From assembly GCA_016718155.1 (NCBI GenBank), contig JADKEH010000001.1, positions 1-64,000 on the forward strand: a stretch of 64,000 bases of DNA, read 5' to 3'. Shown here piece after piece: positions 9,079-16,623 of the stretch. This DNA comes from Candidatus Rhodoferax randersensis. GTDB lineage: Bacteria; Pseudomonadota; Gammaproteobacteria; Burkholderiales; Burkholderiaceae_C. Numbering within the stretch: position 1 is the stretch's first letter; each line of letters starts with the position of its first letter. The notes beneath the pieces were generated by a model, which did not search any database, was not told the DNA's origin, and saw nothing but the letters and a program-made list of their open reading frames with translations. The position numbers were made by a program, and so were the translations under genes.

Positions 9079-9129
9079 CCTAATCAGTTGGGGTCAGAGC
9101 ACATCGCTGAAGCGAGTGGTCTGACCCGC
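9079..9129. repeat. 51-bp palindromic repeat, copy 1
   Basis: The segment reads CCTAATCAGTTGGGGTCAGA, then GCACATCGCTGAAGCGAGTG, then GTCTGACCCGC. It can fold on itself (GGGTCAGA against TCTGACCC, AGCGA against TCGCT). A nearly identical copy in the opposite orientation occupies 57704-57753, upstream of the Rieske oxygenase gene. Here it lies between aorA and aorB. Confidence 0.8.
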
Positions 9130-9135
9130 AAGGTT

Positions 9136-9615
9136 TTAAGCATTTGCGGAAGGTTGATTGCCAAGCTTGTCGGCCCACTGCGCCATCTTGCCCAGGCCGG
9201 TCCAGTTGGCATCAATGAAGGTGATGGCGCCCGTGGGGCAGGCCTCGGCGCAAGCAGGCTCGCCGCCGCACAGGTCGCACTTCTGCACCTTGCCGGTTTC
9301 CTGCACGTAGTTGATGGTGCCAAACGGGCAGGCAATGGTGCAGACCTTGCAGCCGACGCAGGTGGTCTCGTTGACCACCTTGGCGCCCGTGGCCCGGTCC
9401 ACCGTGATGGCCTCGACCGGGCAGGCATGCAGACACCAGGCTTCGTCACACTGGGTGCAGGTGTAGGGCACTTTCTTGCCGGTATGGTGAAAGTCAAACA
9501 CCTTGATACGCGACTTGGCCGGCGCGAAGGTAGCGTAGTTCTCGAACGAACAGGCCATCTCGCACTGCAGGCAGCCGGTGCACTTGTCTGCATTGATGTG
9601 CAACACCTTTTGCAT
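9136..9615 (-). CDS. aorA: ferredoxin-like 4x[4Fe-4S] electron-transfer subunit of AOR
   Basis: This 159-residue polyferredoxin of the DmsB/HycB/NrfC type has four cysteine groups: CTGCLQCEMAC at about residues 12-22, CTQCDEAWCLHACP, CVGCKVCTIACP, and CDLCGGEPACAEACP. It is placed first in the operon, 66 bp before the W subunit. In Aromatoleum AOR the corresponding subunit wires the W subunit to the FAD subunit. The context makes this role very likely. The upstream region is divergent with the GAF/Fis regulator at 9831. Confidence 0.93.
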   Translation of the reverse strand: MQKVLHINADKCTGCLQCEMACSFENYATFAPAKSRIKVFDFHHTGKKVPYTCTQCDEAWCLHACPVEAITVDRATGAKVVNETTCVGCKVCTIACPFGTINYVQETGKVQKCDLCGGEPACAEACPTGAITFIDANWTGLGKMAQWADKLGNQPSANA

Positions 9616-9667
9616 GGTTGTCTCCTAAAGGGGCAATTGCTGAAGAATCCGCAAACCACCTATGCAG

Positions 9668-9715
9668 TGATTTGCCTATGAACTGATTTGCCTAGGCATT
9701 GTTGTTCGGCAAATC
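9668..9715. promoter_or_regulatory. repeated TTTGCC sites upstream of the AOR operon
   Basis: TGATTTGCCTA occurs twice, at 9668-9678 and 9684-9694, 16 bp apart. An inverted GGCAAATC at 9708-9715 pairs with GATTTGCC at 9685-9692. This lies about 50-100 bp upstream of aorA, in the divergent control region with the regulator gene. The same core, as GGCAAAAC-N4-GTTTTGCC, is found upstream of coxS (19577-19596). Probably an operator; the binding protein is unknown. Confidence 0.5.
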
Positions 9716-9760
9716 CCTTTAAGCCCTAGGGACAACCCTAGTTCGGCCACTCCCCCGCGC

Positions 9761-9782
9761 TGAAATTCTCAATTTGAAACAC
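9761..9782. promoter_or_regulatory. shared GAAATTCTCA-N3-TGAAACAC motif, AOR side
   Basis: The 22-bp segment at 9761-9782 matches 18 of 22 bases of the segment at 19609-19630 upstream of the cox operon. The common part is GAAATTCTCA, three variable bases, then TGAAACAC. It lies between aorA and the divergent regulator gene. It is a candidate binding site for a common activator, for instance the GAF/Fis protein encoded next to it. Confidence 0.5.
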
Positions 9783-9830
9783 TTGCCCCGCCCAGCGCCC
9801 AGGCGCTGCTTGGCGCACAATTCGCTCACC

Positions 9831-10970
9831 ATGCACTCACCCGCCGCTTCCATGCCCAGCCCCACGTCGTTGGCCCGGCTGACCCGCATTGAGCAGGCAC
9901 GCCAAGCGGTGCTGCACGAGCGCCACGCCCCGCCCAGCGGGGCCATCGCCCCCTGGATCGAGCGCTCCTGGCAGCGCTGCATGGCCATGGGCCTGCAGCC
10001 GGGGCATCGGGTCGAATTTGACGCGCTGACGAACGAGCAGATGCGCCGCACCGCACGGGACAATGCCGCGTTGGTGCAGACCGCGCGCCCGGTGCTTGAC
10101 ACGCTGGGCCGAGCCATTGTCAACACCCGCTACTTCGCGATCCTGACCAACGCCCAGGGCGTGGTAGTAGATGTCAGTGGCGCCATCGACCGCTCCGACC
10201 CGCGCGCCAACCTGATCACCCGCGTCGGCGTGGACCTGTCGGAGTCCAGCGTGGGCACCACGGCCATTGGCGCTGCGCTGGGCGAGTTGCAACCGGTCTG
10301 GCTGCATCGCGGCGAACATTTTTTTGCCGACACCTCGGTCTACAGTTGCGCGGGCGCGCCGTTGTTCGGGCCGGATGGCCAGTGCGCCGGCATGCTGGAT
10401 CTGACCGGCATTGACGCGGTGGAACGGCCGGAACTCAAACACCTGGTGACCCAGTCGGCCAGCAAAATCGAGAACGCCCTGGTGCTGGCGCAGCCCCACG
10501 CCCTGACCGTGCGCCTGAACTGGCCCGGCAACCCCATGGGCAGCGACGCCGACGGCCTGCTGTGCCTGGATGCCGATGGCTGGATCACCGGCGCCAACCG
10601 CATCGCGCGTGAAATGGTGCCCAACCTGGGCGGCACCGTTGGGCTTGGCGTGCACGTGAGCGAAGTGTTTGGCATCGCCTACCAGGCGCTGTTTGATGCT
10701 GTGCGGCGCAACGACCCCCGGTTGGAGATTCCGCTATGGACCGGGCTGCGCCTGCAGGCGCAGCCGATTGCGCGCGCTTGTGAAACCGAGCCCATCGCCC
10801 TGGAACGACGCGCGCTGACGCCCCCCGCCCAGCCCCTCAAGGACATCGAGTCCGCACTGATCCGCAAGGCCGTGACGGACGCCAAGGGCAACGTGATGGA
10901 AGCCGCCCGCGCCCTGGGGATCAGCCGCGCCACGGTGTACCGCAAGCTGGGGCAGAAGAAGCCGAGCTGA
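9831..10970 (+). CDS. GAF-Fis transcriptional regulator lacking the AAA+ domain (AcoR-like)
   Basis: From ATG 9831 the product has 379 residues; an upstream in-frame start at 9774 lies in the promoter motifs. The N-terminal half resembles the AcoR sensory region: WIERSWQRCMAMGL, a GAF domain around 70-200 with VGVDLSESSVGTTAIGAAL, then CAGAPLFGPDGQCAGMLDL. A short PAS-like part follows (DADGWITGANRIARE). The C-terminus is a Fis helix-turn-helix (AKGNVMEAARALGISRATVY). The central sigma-54-interacting AAA+ domain with GAFTGA is absent. It is divergent from the AOR operon and most likely controls it in response to an aldehyde or alcohol; whether as activator or repressor is open. Confidence 0.88.
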   Translation: MHSPAASMPSPTSLARLTRIEQARQAVLHERHAPPSGAIAPWIERSWQRCMAMGLQPGHRVEFDALTNEQMRRTARDNAALVQTARPVLDTLGRAIVNTRYFAILTNAQGVVVDVSGAIDRSDPRANLITRVGVDLSESSVGTTAIGAALGELQPVWLHRGEHFFADTSVYSCAGAPLFGPDGQCAGMLDLTGIDAVERPELKHLVTQSASKIENALVLAQPHALTVRLNWPGNPMGSDADGLLCLDADGWITGANRIAREMVPNLGGTVGLGVHVSEVFGIAYQALFDAVRRNDPRLEIPLWTGLRLQAQPIARACETEPIALERRALTPPAQPLKDIESALIRKAVTDAKGNVMEAARALGISRATVYRKLGQKKPS

Positions 10971-11064
10971 GTAGGCGCGACATCGACAGTCGCGACCGAG
11001 ACCCGCTGTAAGAACTGCCGCCAACGTCCGACCAAGGGTGTCCAGCACCCAACCGGAGAAGGTC

Positions 11065-11805
11065 ATGTATCTCGCTCACGCGCGCCAGGCATGGGCTGCC
11101 ATCCTCGCCCTGCCCTTTTCAGTGGTCGCCGCCCTCGCCGCCAACACGGCCTGCGAAGTCCGCTCCACCGAGCGACTGACACCGGTGATCGAGCTCTACA
11201 CCTCCGAGGGCTGCAGTTCGTGTCCGCCGGCCGACCAGTGGCTGTCCACGCTCAAGGGCCAACCGGTGGTGGCGCAGGCCTTTCATGTGGGCTACTGGGA
11301 CTACATCGGCTGGATCGACCGCTTCGCGAATGCAGCCCATACCGAGCGCCAGCGCCAACTGGCGGCGACCAACGGCTTGCGCAGCATCTACACACCACAA
11401 CTGGTGCGCAATGGCCGCGACTGGCGTGACTGGCGTGACTACGCCAGCGCCGTCAGCGCCAAGGAGCCGGCACGCGCCAGTATCGGGCTGCGCCGCGCCG
11501 GCGGCGCCGACACTTTCGAGGCCCAGGTGACCCCCGCCGCAGGCGTGGCCAGTTGGAGCGCGTACTGGAGCGTGACCGAACATGGCCACAGCTCGCGCGT
11601 GCGGGCCGGGGAGAACAATGGCGAAACGCTGCAGCACGACTTTGTGGTGCGCCAATACACCCCGGTGGGACGCTACCAGGGTGCGCAAACCCTCAAATTC
11701 AGCGCCATCGCGGCGCAAGCCGCACACCCCAGGCAAATCAACCTGGTGGTGTCCGATGCGCAAAGCGGGCAAGCGCTGCAGGCGCTCAGCCTGGCCTGCA
11801 ACTGA
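11065..11805 (+). CDS. exported DUF1223 protein
   Basis: From ATG 11065, preceded at close range by GGAGAAGG, the protein has 246 residues. It starts with an Ala-rich signal peptide. The DUF1223 hallmark VIELYTSEGCSSCPPADQW carries a CxxC pair in a thioredoxin-like fold, and FHVGYWDYIGWIDRF follows. The family is secreted and of unknown function; the CSSC pair suggests thiol-disulfide chemistry. It stands alone, between the AOR regulator and the 3' end of the xdhC gene, which faces it. A longer reading from GTG 11038 is less likely. Confidence 0.88.
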   Translation: MYLAHARQAWAAILALPFSVVAALAANTACEVRSTERLTPVIELYTSEGCSSCPPADQWLSTLKGQPVVAQAFHVGYWDYIGWIDRFANAAHTERQRQLAATNGLRSIYTPQLVRNGRDWRDWRDYASAVSAKEPARASIGLRRAGGADTFEAQVTPAAGVASWSAYWSVTEHGHSSRVRAGENNGETLQHDFVVRQYTPVGRYQGAQTLKFSAIAAQAAHPRQINLVVSDAQSGQALQALSLACN

Positions 11806-11807
11806 GG

Positions 11808-11870
11808 TTGCTATACAAATAGCAGCATGATTGTCATATTTGACGGGCTATAAAGGCCGATTTGACACAT
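11808..11870. repeat. degenerate GCTAT/ATAGC repeat
   Basis: Just after the DUF1223 stop the sequence has GCTATACAAATAGC followed by GGGCTATAAAGGCC, the same type as at 2515. It separates two convergent genes (DUF1223 and xdhC) and may terminate one or both; no T-run terminator was seen. Confidence 0.35.
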
Positions 11871-11923
11871 AGCACGCGCCGCCACGGCCAGTCCAGCCTC
11901 ATCACGCACGGTGCGCCAACGCG

Positions 11924-12967
11924 CTAGCGGGGCTCGACCCCACAGGCCAGCGCACCGCTCTGGCTGGCGCCCAGCGCCAGTTCATTCTTGGCGCGGCCCA
12001 CGTCCAGGGTCTGCATGGGCGCCACCTGGTTCTTCACCGCCAGGATCTCGGCCATCACACTGACCGCGATCTCGGCCGGCGTCTTGCTGCCGATGTACAA
12101 CCCAATCGGCCCGCGCAAGCGCGCCAGGCTTTGCTCGGTCTGATCGAAGTGCTCGATCAGGCGTTCGCGCCGCAGGGCGTTGTTGCGCCGCGAGCCGATG
12201 GCGCCAATGTAGAAGGCCTGCGTCTGCAGGGCTTCGAGCAGCGCCAGGTCATCGAGTTTGGGGTCGTGCGTGAGCGCCACCAAGCAGCTACGCGGATCGG
12301 GCTTGAAGGCGCGCACCACGTCGTCCGGCATCTCGGTCAACACGCTGACGCCAACAATGGACCAGCCACGCCGGTACTCCTCGCGTGGGTCGCACACGGT
12401 GACGGCAAAGCCGTTGAACAAGGCCATGGTCGCCAGGTACTCGGTCAACTGCCCGGCACCGATCAGCAGCATGCGGTAGGGCGGACCGAAGGTGTTGGCC
12501 AGCGTCGTGTCGCTGACGCTCAGTTCGTCGGCGCTCGGGCTGATGGCCAGGCTGGCCTGCCCGTCGCTGAGCTGCACGGTGCGGCGAACCAGCGCACCCC
12601 CATCAAGCAGGGCCAGCAACTCGGCCAGGCCATCTGCTGCGGGGTCGTATTCCAGCAGCAACTGCAGCGAGCCCCCGCAGGGCAGGCCAAAGCGGTGCGC
12701 CTCGTCGGCGCTGATGCCATAGGTGAGGAATTCCGGCACTCGAGGACCCGGCTTGCCGGCCTGGGCATAGCGGTGGATCAGGTCATCCTCAATGCAACCG
12801 CCGGACACCGAGCCGACCACCGAGCCGTCCTCGCACAGCGCCATGATCGAGCCCACCGGGCGCGGTGACGATCCCCACGTGCGCACCACCGTCGCCAGCA
12901 AGGCGTGGCGCCCCGCCTGGCGCCAGCCATGCAGGGCACGCAGTACCAGTACATCCAGGTTTTCCAT
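11924..12967 (-). CDS. xdhC: XdhC/CoxF-family molybdenum cofactor insertion protein
   Basis: From ATG 12967 (MENLDVLVLRALHGWRQAG) the protein has 347 residues. The N-terminal XdhC domain has VVRTWGSSPRPVGSIMAL and GSVSGGCIEDDL. The C-terminal Rossmann-like domain has RMLLIGAGQLTEYLATMALF and FYIGAIGSRRNNALRRERL. XdhC proteins bind sulfurated Mo-cofactor and load it into xanthine-oxidase-family enzymes. Here it is the last gene of the coxSLMDEG cluster, 33 bp after coxG, so it should serve CoxL. The ATG 18 bp upstream is in frame but precedes the conserved start. Confidence 0.92.
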   Translation of the reverse strand: MENLDVLVLRALHGWRQAGRHALLATVVRTWGSSPRPVGSIMALCEDGSVVGSVSGGCIEDDLIHRYAQAGKPGPRVPEFLTYGISADEAHRFGLPCGGSLQLLLEYDPAADGLAELLALLDGGALVRRTVQLSDGQASLAISPSADELSVSDTTLANTFGPPYRMLLIGAGQLTEYLATMALFNGFAVTVCDPREEYRRGWSIVGVSVLTEMPDDVVRAFKPDPRSCLVALTHDPKLDDLALLEALQTQAFYIGAIGSRRNNALRRERLIEHFDQTEQSLARLRGPIGLYIGSKTPAEIAVSVMAEILAVKNQVAPMQTLDVGRAKNELALGASQSGALACGVEPR

Positions 12968-13000
12968 GTGTCGTGCTCCTGCCAACGCGTTGGAGCCGTC

Positions 13001-13591
13001 TCAGGCGCGGCCCAACAGCCACCACACGCCCGCAGCCAACGCCAGGGCCCCAGCGAGCCAAAGCCAGGCGGGCACGCCGCCCGGCCGCTGTGGTGCGACT
13101 GGCAGGGCTGGCGCCTTATCGGCGTAGGCCTGGGGATACTGCTGCTGCATGGCCGCGTCGAAGCGGCGAAAAAAGTCCTCCGCCATGGACTTGGCGGCAC
13201 CATCGACCAGCCGCTGACCGAGTTGCGCCATCTTGCCACCGACCGACGCGTGCACCGTGTAAGCCAGCTCGCAGCCGCCAGCCGAATCAGCAGCCGGTGC
13301 ACCCAGCTTGACCTGTGCACTGCCCTTGCCAAAACCAGCGGCCCCGCCCTGCCCTTCAAACGCCAGCGTATAGCTGTTGGGCGGCTGGATGTCGGAGAGC
13401 GTGATCTTGCCGGTGAAGCGCGCCGCAACCGGCCCGATTTTCAGCGCCATCGCCATGGCGTACTGGTTCTCACCCGACAGCTCCACCTTGTCGCAGCCGG
13501 GGATGCAGGCCTTGAGCACGGCGGGATCGTTCAGCGCATCCCAGGCTTGCTGCTGGGTGATGGCCAGTGTTCGGCTGCCTTGCATGTCCAC
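13001..13591 (-). CDS. coxG: CoxG-like SRPBCC protein with C-terminal membrane anchor
   Basis: The protein has 196 residues. An SRPBCC/CoxG domain (about 1-150) starts MDMQGSRTLAITQQQAWDAL and includes LKACIPGCDKVEL. A Pro-rich linker leads to a C-terminal TM helix (PAWLWLAGALALAAGVWWLL). CoxG recruits CO dehydrogenase to the membrane and is thought to pass electrons to quinones. It sits between coxE and xdhC, in line with that role for the CoxSLM-like enzyme. Confidence 0.9.
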   Translation of the reverse strand: MDMQGSRTLAITQQQAWDALNDPAVLKACIPGCDKVELSGENQYAMAMALKIGPVAARFTGKITLSDIQPPNSYTLAFEGQGGAAGFGKGSAQVKLGAPAADSAGGCELAYTVHASVGGKMAQLGQRLVDGAAKSMAEDFFRRFDAAMQQQYPQAYADKAPALPVAPQRPGGVPAWLWLAGALALAAGVWWLLGRA

Positions 13592-13623
13592 GTTGGGGTC
13601 TCCTTCTGTAAACGGTTTCAGGT

Positions 13624-14907
13624 TCAGCGCCGGACCAGTTGCGCCAGGCCGCGCGCCAGGTCTTCGAGCTTGCTGACGTTGTGCACCGCCAACATGGCGT
13701 GCGCGTGCTGGTGCAGCACTGCGGCACCCCGCGCGCTGGGCGCGTAGCCGTCAAAGCGCAGCAAGGGGTTAAGCCACAGCAGCTTGCGGCAACTGCGGCG
13801 CAGCCAGCCCAGCTCGGTGTCCAGCAGCGCGGTCTCGCCGGTGTCCAGGCCATCGGTGATCAGCAGCACCAGCGTGCGCCGCCCCAGCAGGCGCCGGGCG
13901 TGATGCTGCCGCAGCGCAAGCAGGGACTCACCCAGCCGGGTGCCACCGGCAAAGTCGTCGATCGCGATGCTGGCTTTGGCCAGCATGACGTCGGTGTCAC
14001 CCAGCTTGAAGGCTGGCGTCAGGTCCGTTAGATGCGTGCCAAAAGCAAACACGTCGATGCGCCCATGGGCGTCGCCCTGGGGCCGCGTGGCGGCGTGCAG
14101 AAAGGCCAGCAACAGACGCGCATAACGCTCCATCGATCCCGACACATCCAACAGCACCAGCAAGGGCAAGGCCTGCTCGCGCCGCTGCAGGCGCGGCAGA
14201 CGCAGCCACTCGCCGTCCATGCGCGCCGCCTCCAGCATCACGCCAGGCCAATGCAGGCTGGCGCCGGTACTGGCGACACGCGTGCGCCGCGCGCGAATGA
14301 GCGGCAAGGGCAGATGCAACTGGCACACCAGGCGCTGCACCAATTGGTATTCGCTGGCCGATAGCGCATTGAAGTCGGCGTGGCGCAGACGCTGCAAATC
14401 GCTGGCGCTCATGCAAGCATCGAGCTCCACCACCTGGCCCTTGGGATTGGCCGGCGCCTGCGCCGCGCGCAAGGGCGACAGCGCCTCGCGCACGCGCGGG
14501 CGGCGCGCAACCGGCTCCAGCTTGCCCTGGCTGCTGGGCAGCATTTGCTGCAACAGCTTTTGCGCCAGCTCTGGGTTGCGAAACCAGGCCTCAAACATCT
14601 CGCCAAACACCGCGCGGTCCTGCTCGCGGCTGACCAGCACTGCCTCCAGCGCGGCACGCACATCCTCACGCCGGTCCACGCCGACGAGACTCACCGCGTC
14701 CAAGGCCAGCGCCATGCGCGCGCCATCCAAAGGCAAGCCGGCACGGCGCAGGGCACGGCCAAAGCCGGTGATGTTGTCGGCCAGCTTGCCGGTACGGGCA
14801 TCGCCTAATTGCTGGACAGTTTGTGCTCCCACGTTGGTCGCTTCGCGTACGGCGCTGCCCCCCGAGGGGGCCGGCCCGCCCGTTGCAGCGGCGCTCACGG
14901 TTTGCAT
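13624..14907 (-). CDS. coxE: CoxE-like VWA-domain protein
   Basis: From ATG 14907, one base after the coxD stop, the protein has 427 residues. The conserved body starts at about residue 38 (LADNITGFGRALRRAGLPLD). The C-terminal von Willebrand A domain has the MIDAS motif LLVLLDVSGSMERYARL and later LVLLITDGLDTGE. CoxE works with the AAA+ ATPase CoxD to mature the Mo-[CuSMo]-type centre in CO dehydrogenases. The first 35 codons are low-complexity and contain a palindromic repeat (14857-14871), so the true start may be further downstream. Confidence 0.9.
   Translation of the reverse strand: MQTVSAAATGGPAPSGGSAVREATNVGAQTVQQLGDARTGKLADNITGFGRALRRAGLPLDGARMALALDAVSLVGVDRREDVRAALEAVLVSREQDRAVFGEMFEAWFRNPELAQKLLQQMLPSSQGKLEPVARRPRVREALSPLRAAQAPANPKGQVVELDACMSASDLQRLRHADFNALSASEYQLVQRLVCQLHLPLPLIRARRTRVASTGASLHWPGVMLEAARMDGEWLRLPRLQRREQALPLLVLLDVSGSMERYARLLLAFLHAATRPQGDAHGRIDVFAFGTHLTDLTPAFKLGDTDVMLAKASIAIDDFAGGTRLGESLLALRQHHARRLLGRRTLVLLITDGLDTGETALLDTELGWLRRSCRKLLWLNPLLRFDGYAPSARGAAVLHQHAHAMLAVHNVSKLEDLARGLAQLVRR
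14857..14871. repeat. GCCCCC-CGA-GGGGGC palindrome
   Basis: A perfect 6-bp GC hairpin within GTACGGCGCTGCCCCCCGAG, then GGGGGCCGG. Elements of this type are frequent between genes in Comamonadaceae. Here it overlaps the N-terminal codons of coxE, either as an insertion into the 5' end or because coxE really starts later. Confidence 0.5.
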
Positions 14908-14908
14908 G

Positions 14909-15808
14909 TCACACCGCTTCCGGTTTGAGCAATTCCGACAGCAGATCGGCGTTGAGCGCCGCCACGTCGTCGCGTTGCTTGAACAGGATGCCGGCGGTAT
15001 CGCTGACCACCTCCGGGTCCAGCACCAGGGTGTCCATCGCCACCAGCGCACGCGCCCACTCCACCGCCTCAGCGATGCCGGGCACGCGGGCAAAGCCACT
15101 GGCATAGGGGGCGCTGCGCAGCCGACCAACAAACTGCGCCACCTGCTGCGCCAACTGCGCCGAGGCCTGCGGCACCTGGGCGCGAACAATGGCCAGCTCG
15201 CGCTCGCGATCGGGGTAGTCCATCCAGTGGTACAGGCAGCGGCGCTTGACCGCGTCATTGAGTTCGCGTGTGCGGTTGCTGGTGAGCAGCGTGACCGGCG
15301 TGACGGTGGCGCGCACCGTGCCCAATTCGGGAATGCTCACCTGGTACTCGCCCAGATACTCCAGCAGGAAGGCCTCGAACGGTTCGTCCGCGCGGTCCAC
15401 CTCGTCGATCAGCAGCACCGCCCCGGGTTCGGGCGCGCGCAGGGCCTGCAGCAAGGGGCGGTCGATCAGGTAGCGCGGCTGGTAGACCTCGCGCTCCACC
15501 TGCGCCGCCTCGGCGTGCCCCTGCACCACCGCGCGCATGTGCAGCAACTGCGCGGCGTAGTTCCACTCGTACAGGGCCTCGCGTTGCTCCAGGCCGTCGT
15601 AACACTGCAAGCGCACCAGTTGGCGCTGCAGCACGCGCGACAGCGCCTTGGCCAGTTCGGTCTTGCCCACTCCCGGTTCACCCTCCAGCAGCAACGGGCG
15701 CTGCAGTTGCAGGGCCAAGAACACCGCCGTGGCCAGGCGCCGGTCGGCAAAGTAGCCCTCGGCCTGCAGCGCCTGCGTCAGGCCGTCAATCGACAGGGTT
15801 CCCGTCAC
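14909..15808 (-). CDS. coxD: CoxD-like AAA+ (MoxR) ATPase
   Basis: The protein has 299 residues. Walker A is LLEGEPGVGKTELAKAL at about residue 40; Walker B is GAVLLIDEVDRADEPFEAFL; TPVTLLTSNRTRELNDAVKR contains sensor 1 and the arginine finger region. MoxR-type ATPases act as chaperones with a VWA partner, here CoxE. It is part of the cluster, 6 bp downstream of coxM. In Oligotropha, CoxD is needed for sulfuration of the Mo centre; the role here is inferred from that. Confidence 0.92.
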   Translation of the reverse strand: MTGTLSIDGLTQALQAEGYFADRRLATAVFLALQLQRPLLLEGEPGVGKTELAKALSRVLQRQLVRLQCYDGLEQREALYEWNYAAQLLHMRAVVQGHAEAAQVEREVYQPRYLIDRPLLQALRAPEPGAVLLIDEVDRADEPFEAFLLEYLGEYQVSIPELGTVRATVTPVTLLTSNRTRELNDAVKRRCLYHWMDYPDRERELAIVRAQVPQASAQLAQQVAQFVGRLRSAPYASGFARVPGIAEAVEWARALVAMDTLVLDPEVVSDTAGILFKQRDDVAALNADLLSELLKPEAV

Positions 15809-15814
15809 GTCACA

Positions 15815-16612
15815 TCACGCCTGCGCCAGGGCCTGCGTCACGGCACGCTGGATCAGCACGCTGATCAGGTTGGCGCGGTAGGCGGCTGAGGCGTGGATGT
15901 CGGCATTCAGGTCGGCCGCATCGATCTTCACCCCCGCCGCCGCCTGCGCCGTGAAGCTGCGCCCCAGCGCCGCCTCCAAGCCGGCGTGGCGGAACACGCC
16001 ATTGCCCGCACCGGTGATGGCAACCCGCACGCCGCTGGCGGTCTGCGCCACGAACACGCCTACCAGCGCAAAGCGCGAGGCCGGCTGATTGAACTTGATG
16101 TAGGCAGCGCGCTTCGGGATCGGGAAGCGGATGGCGGTGATCAGTTCTCCCTCCTTCAGCGCCGTGGTGAACATGCCCTGAAAGTAGTCGTCGGCGGCAA
16201 TGCCGCGCTCGGTGGTCTGCACCGTGGCGCCCAGCCCCAGCACGGCACTGGGGTAGCAGGCCGCCGGGTCGTTGTTGGCCACCGATCCGCCCAGCGTGCC
16301 CATGGCCCGCACCTGCTTGTCGCCGATGTGCGAAGCCAGTGCTGCCAGTGCCGGGATACTGGCTTTGACCTCGGCGCTCTCGGCCACCGCGAGGTGGCGC
16401 GTCATGGCGCCAATGACGATGGCATCACCCTCGCGGCGAATGCCGCTGAGCGACGCAATGCTGCCCAGGTCCACCAGTCGGCCCGGATCGGCCAGCCGTT
16501 GCTTCATGGTGGCCAGCAGCGTCTGACCGCCTGCCAGCACCTTGGCACCTGCGGCCGCGAGTTGGGCCGCGTCCGCCACGCTGGCGGGCCGCTCGATTGA
16601 AAATGCGTACAT
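15815..16612 (-). CDS. coxM: CoxM-like FAD-binding subunit
   Basis: From ATG 16612 the protein has 265 residues, slightly short for CoxM/XdhB (about 280-290). The FAD-binding segments are VLAGGQTLLATMKQRLADP near residue 35 and TLGGSVANNDPAACYPSAVL near residue 110. It transfers electrons from the FeS subunit to FAD in xanthine-oxidase-family heterotrimers. It is 11 bp downstream of coxL in the operon. An in-frame ATG at 16654 exists, but the conserved MYAFSIERPAS is the family N-terminus. Confidence 0.92.
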   Translation of the reverse strand: MYAFSIERPASVADAAQLAAAGAKVLAGGQTLLATMKQRLADPGRLVDLGSIASLSGIRREGDAIVIGAMTRHLAVAESAEVKASIPALAALASHIGDKQVRAMGTLGGSVANNDPAACYPSAVLGLGATVQTTERGIAADDYFQGMFTTALKEGELITAIRFPIPKRAAYIKFNQPASRFALVGVFVAQTASGVRVAITGAGNGVFRHAGLEAALGRSFTAQAAAGVKIDAADLNADIHASAAYRANLISVLIQRAVTQALAQA

Positions 16613-16623
16613 GGTGGGTCTCC

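Noticed and set aside
9616..9720. Sigma-54 type -24/-12 promoter upstream of aorA
   Set aside because: The nearest GG...GC pair has 9 bases between the dinucleotides instead of 10, and the consensus is weak.
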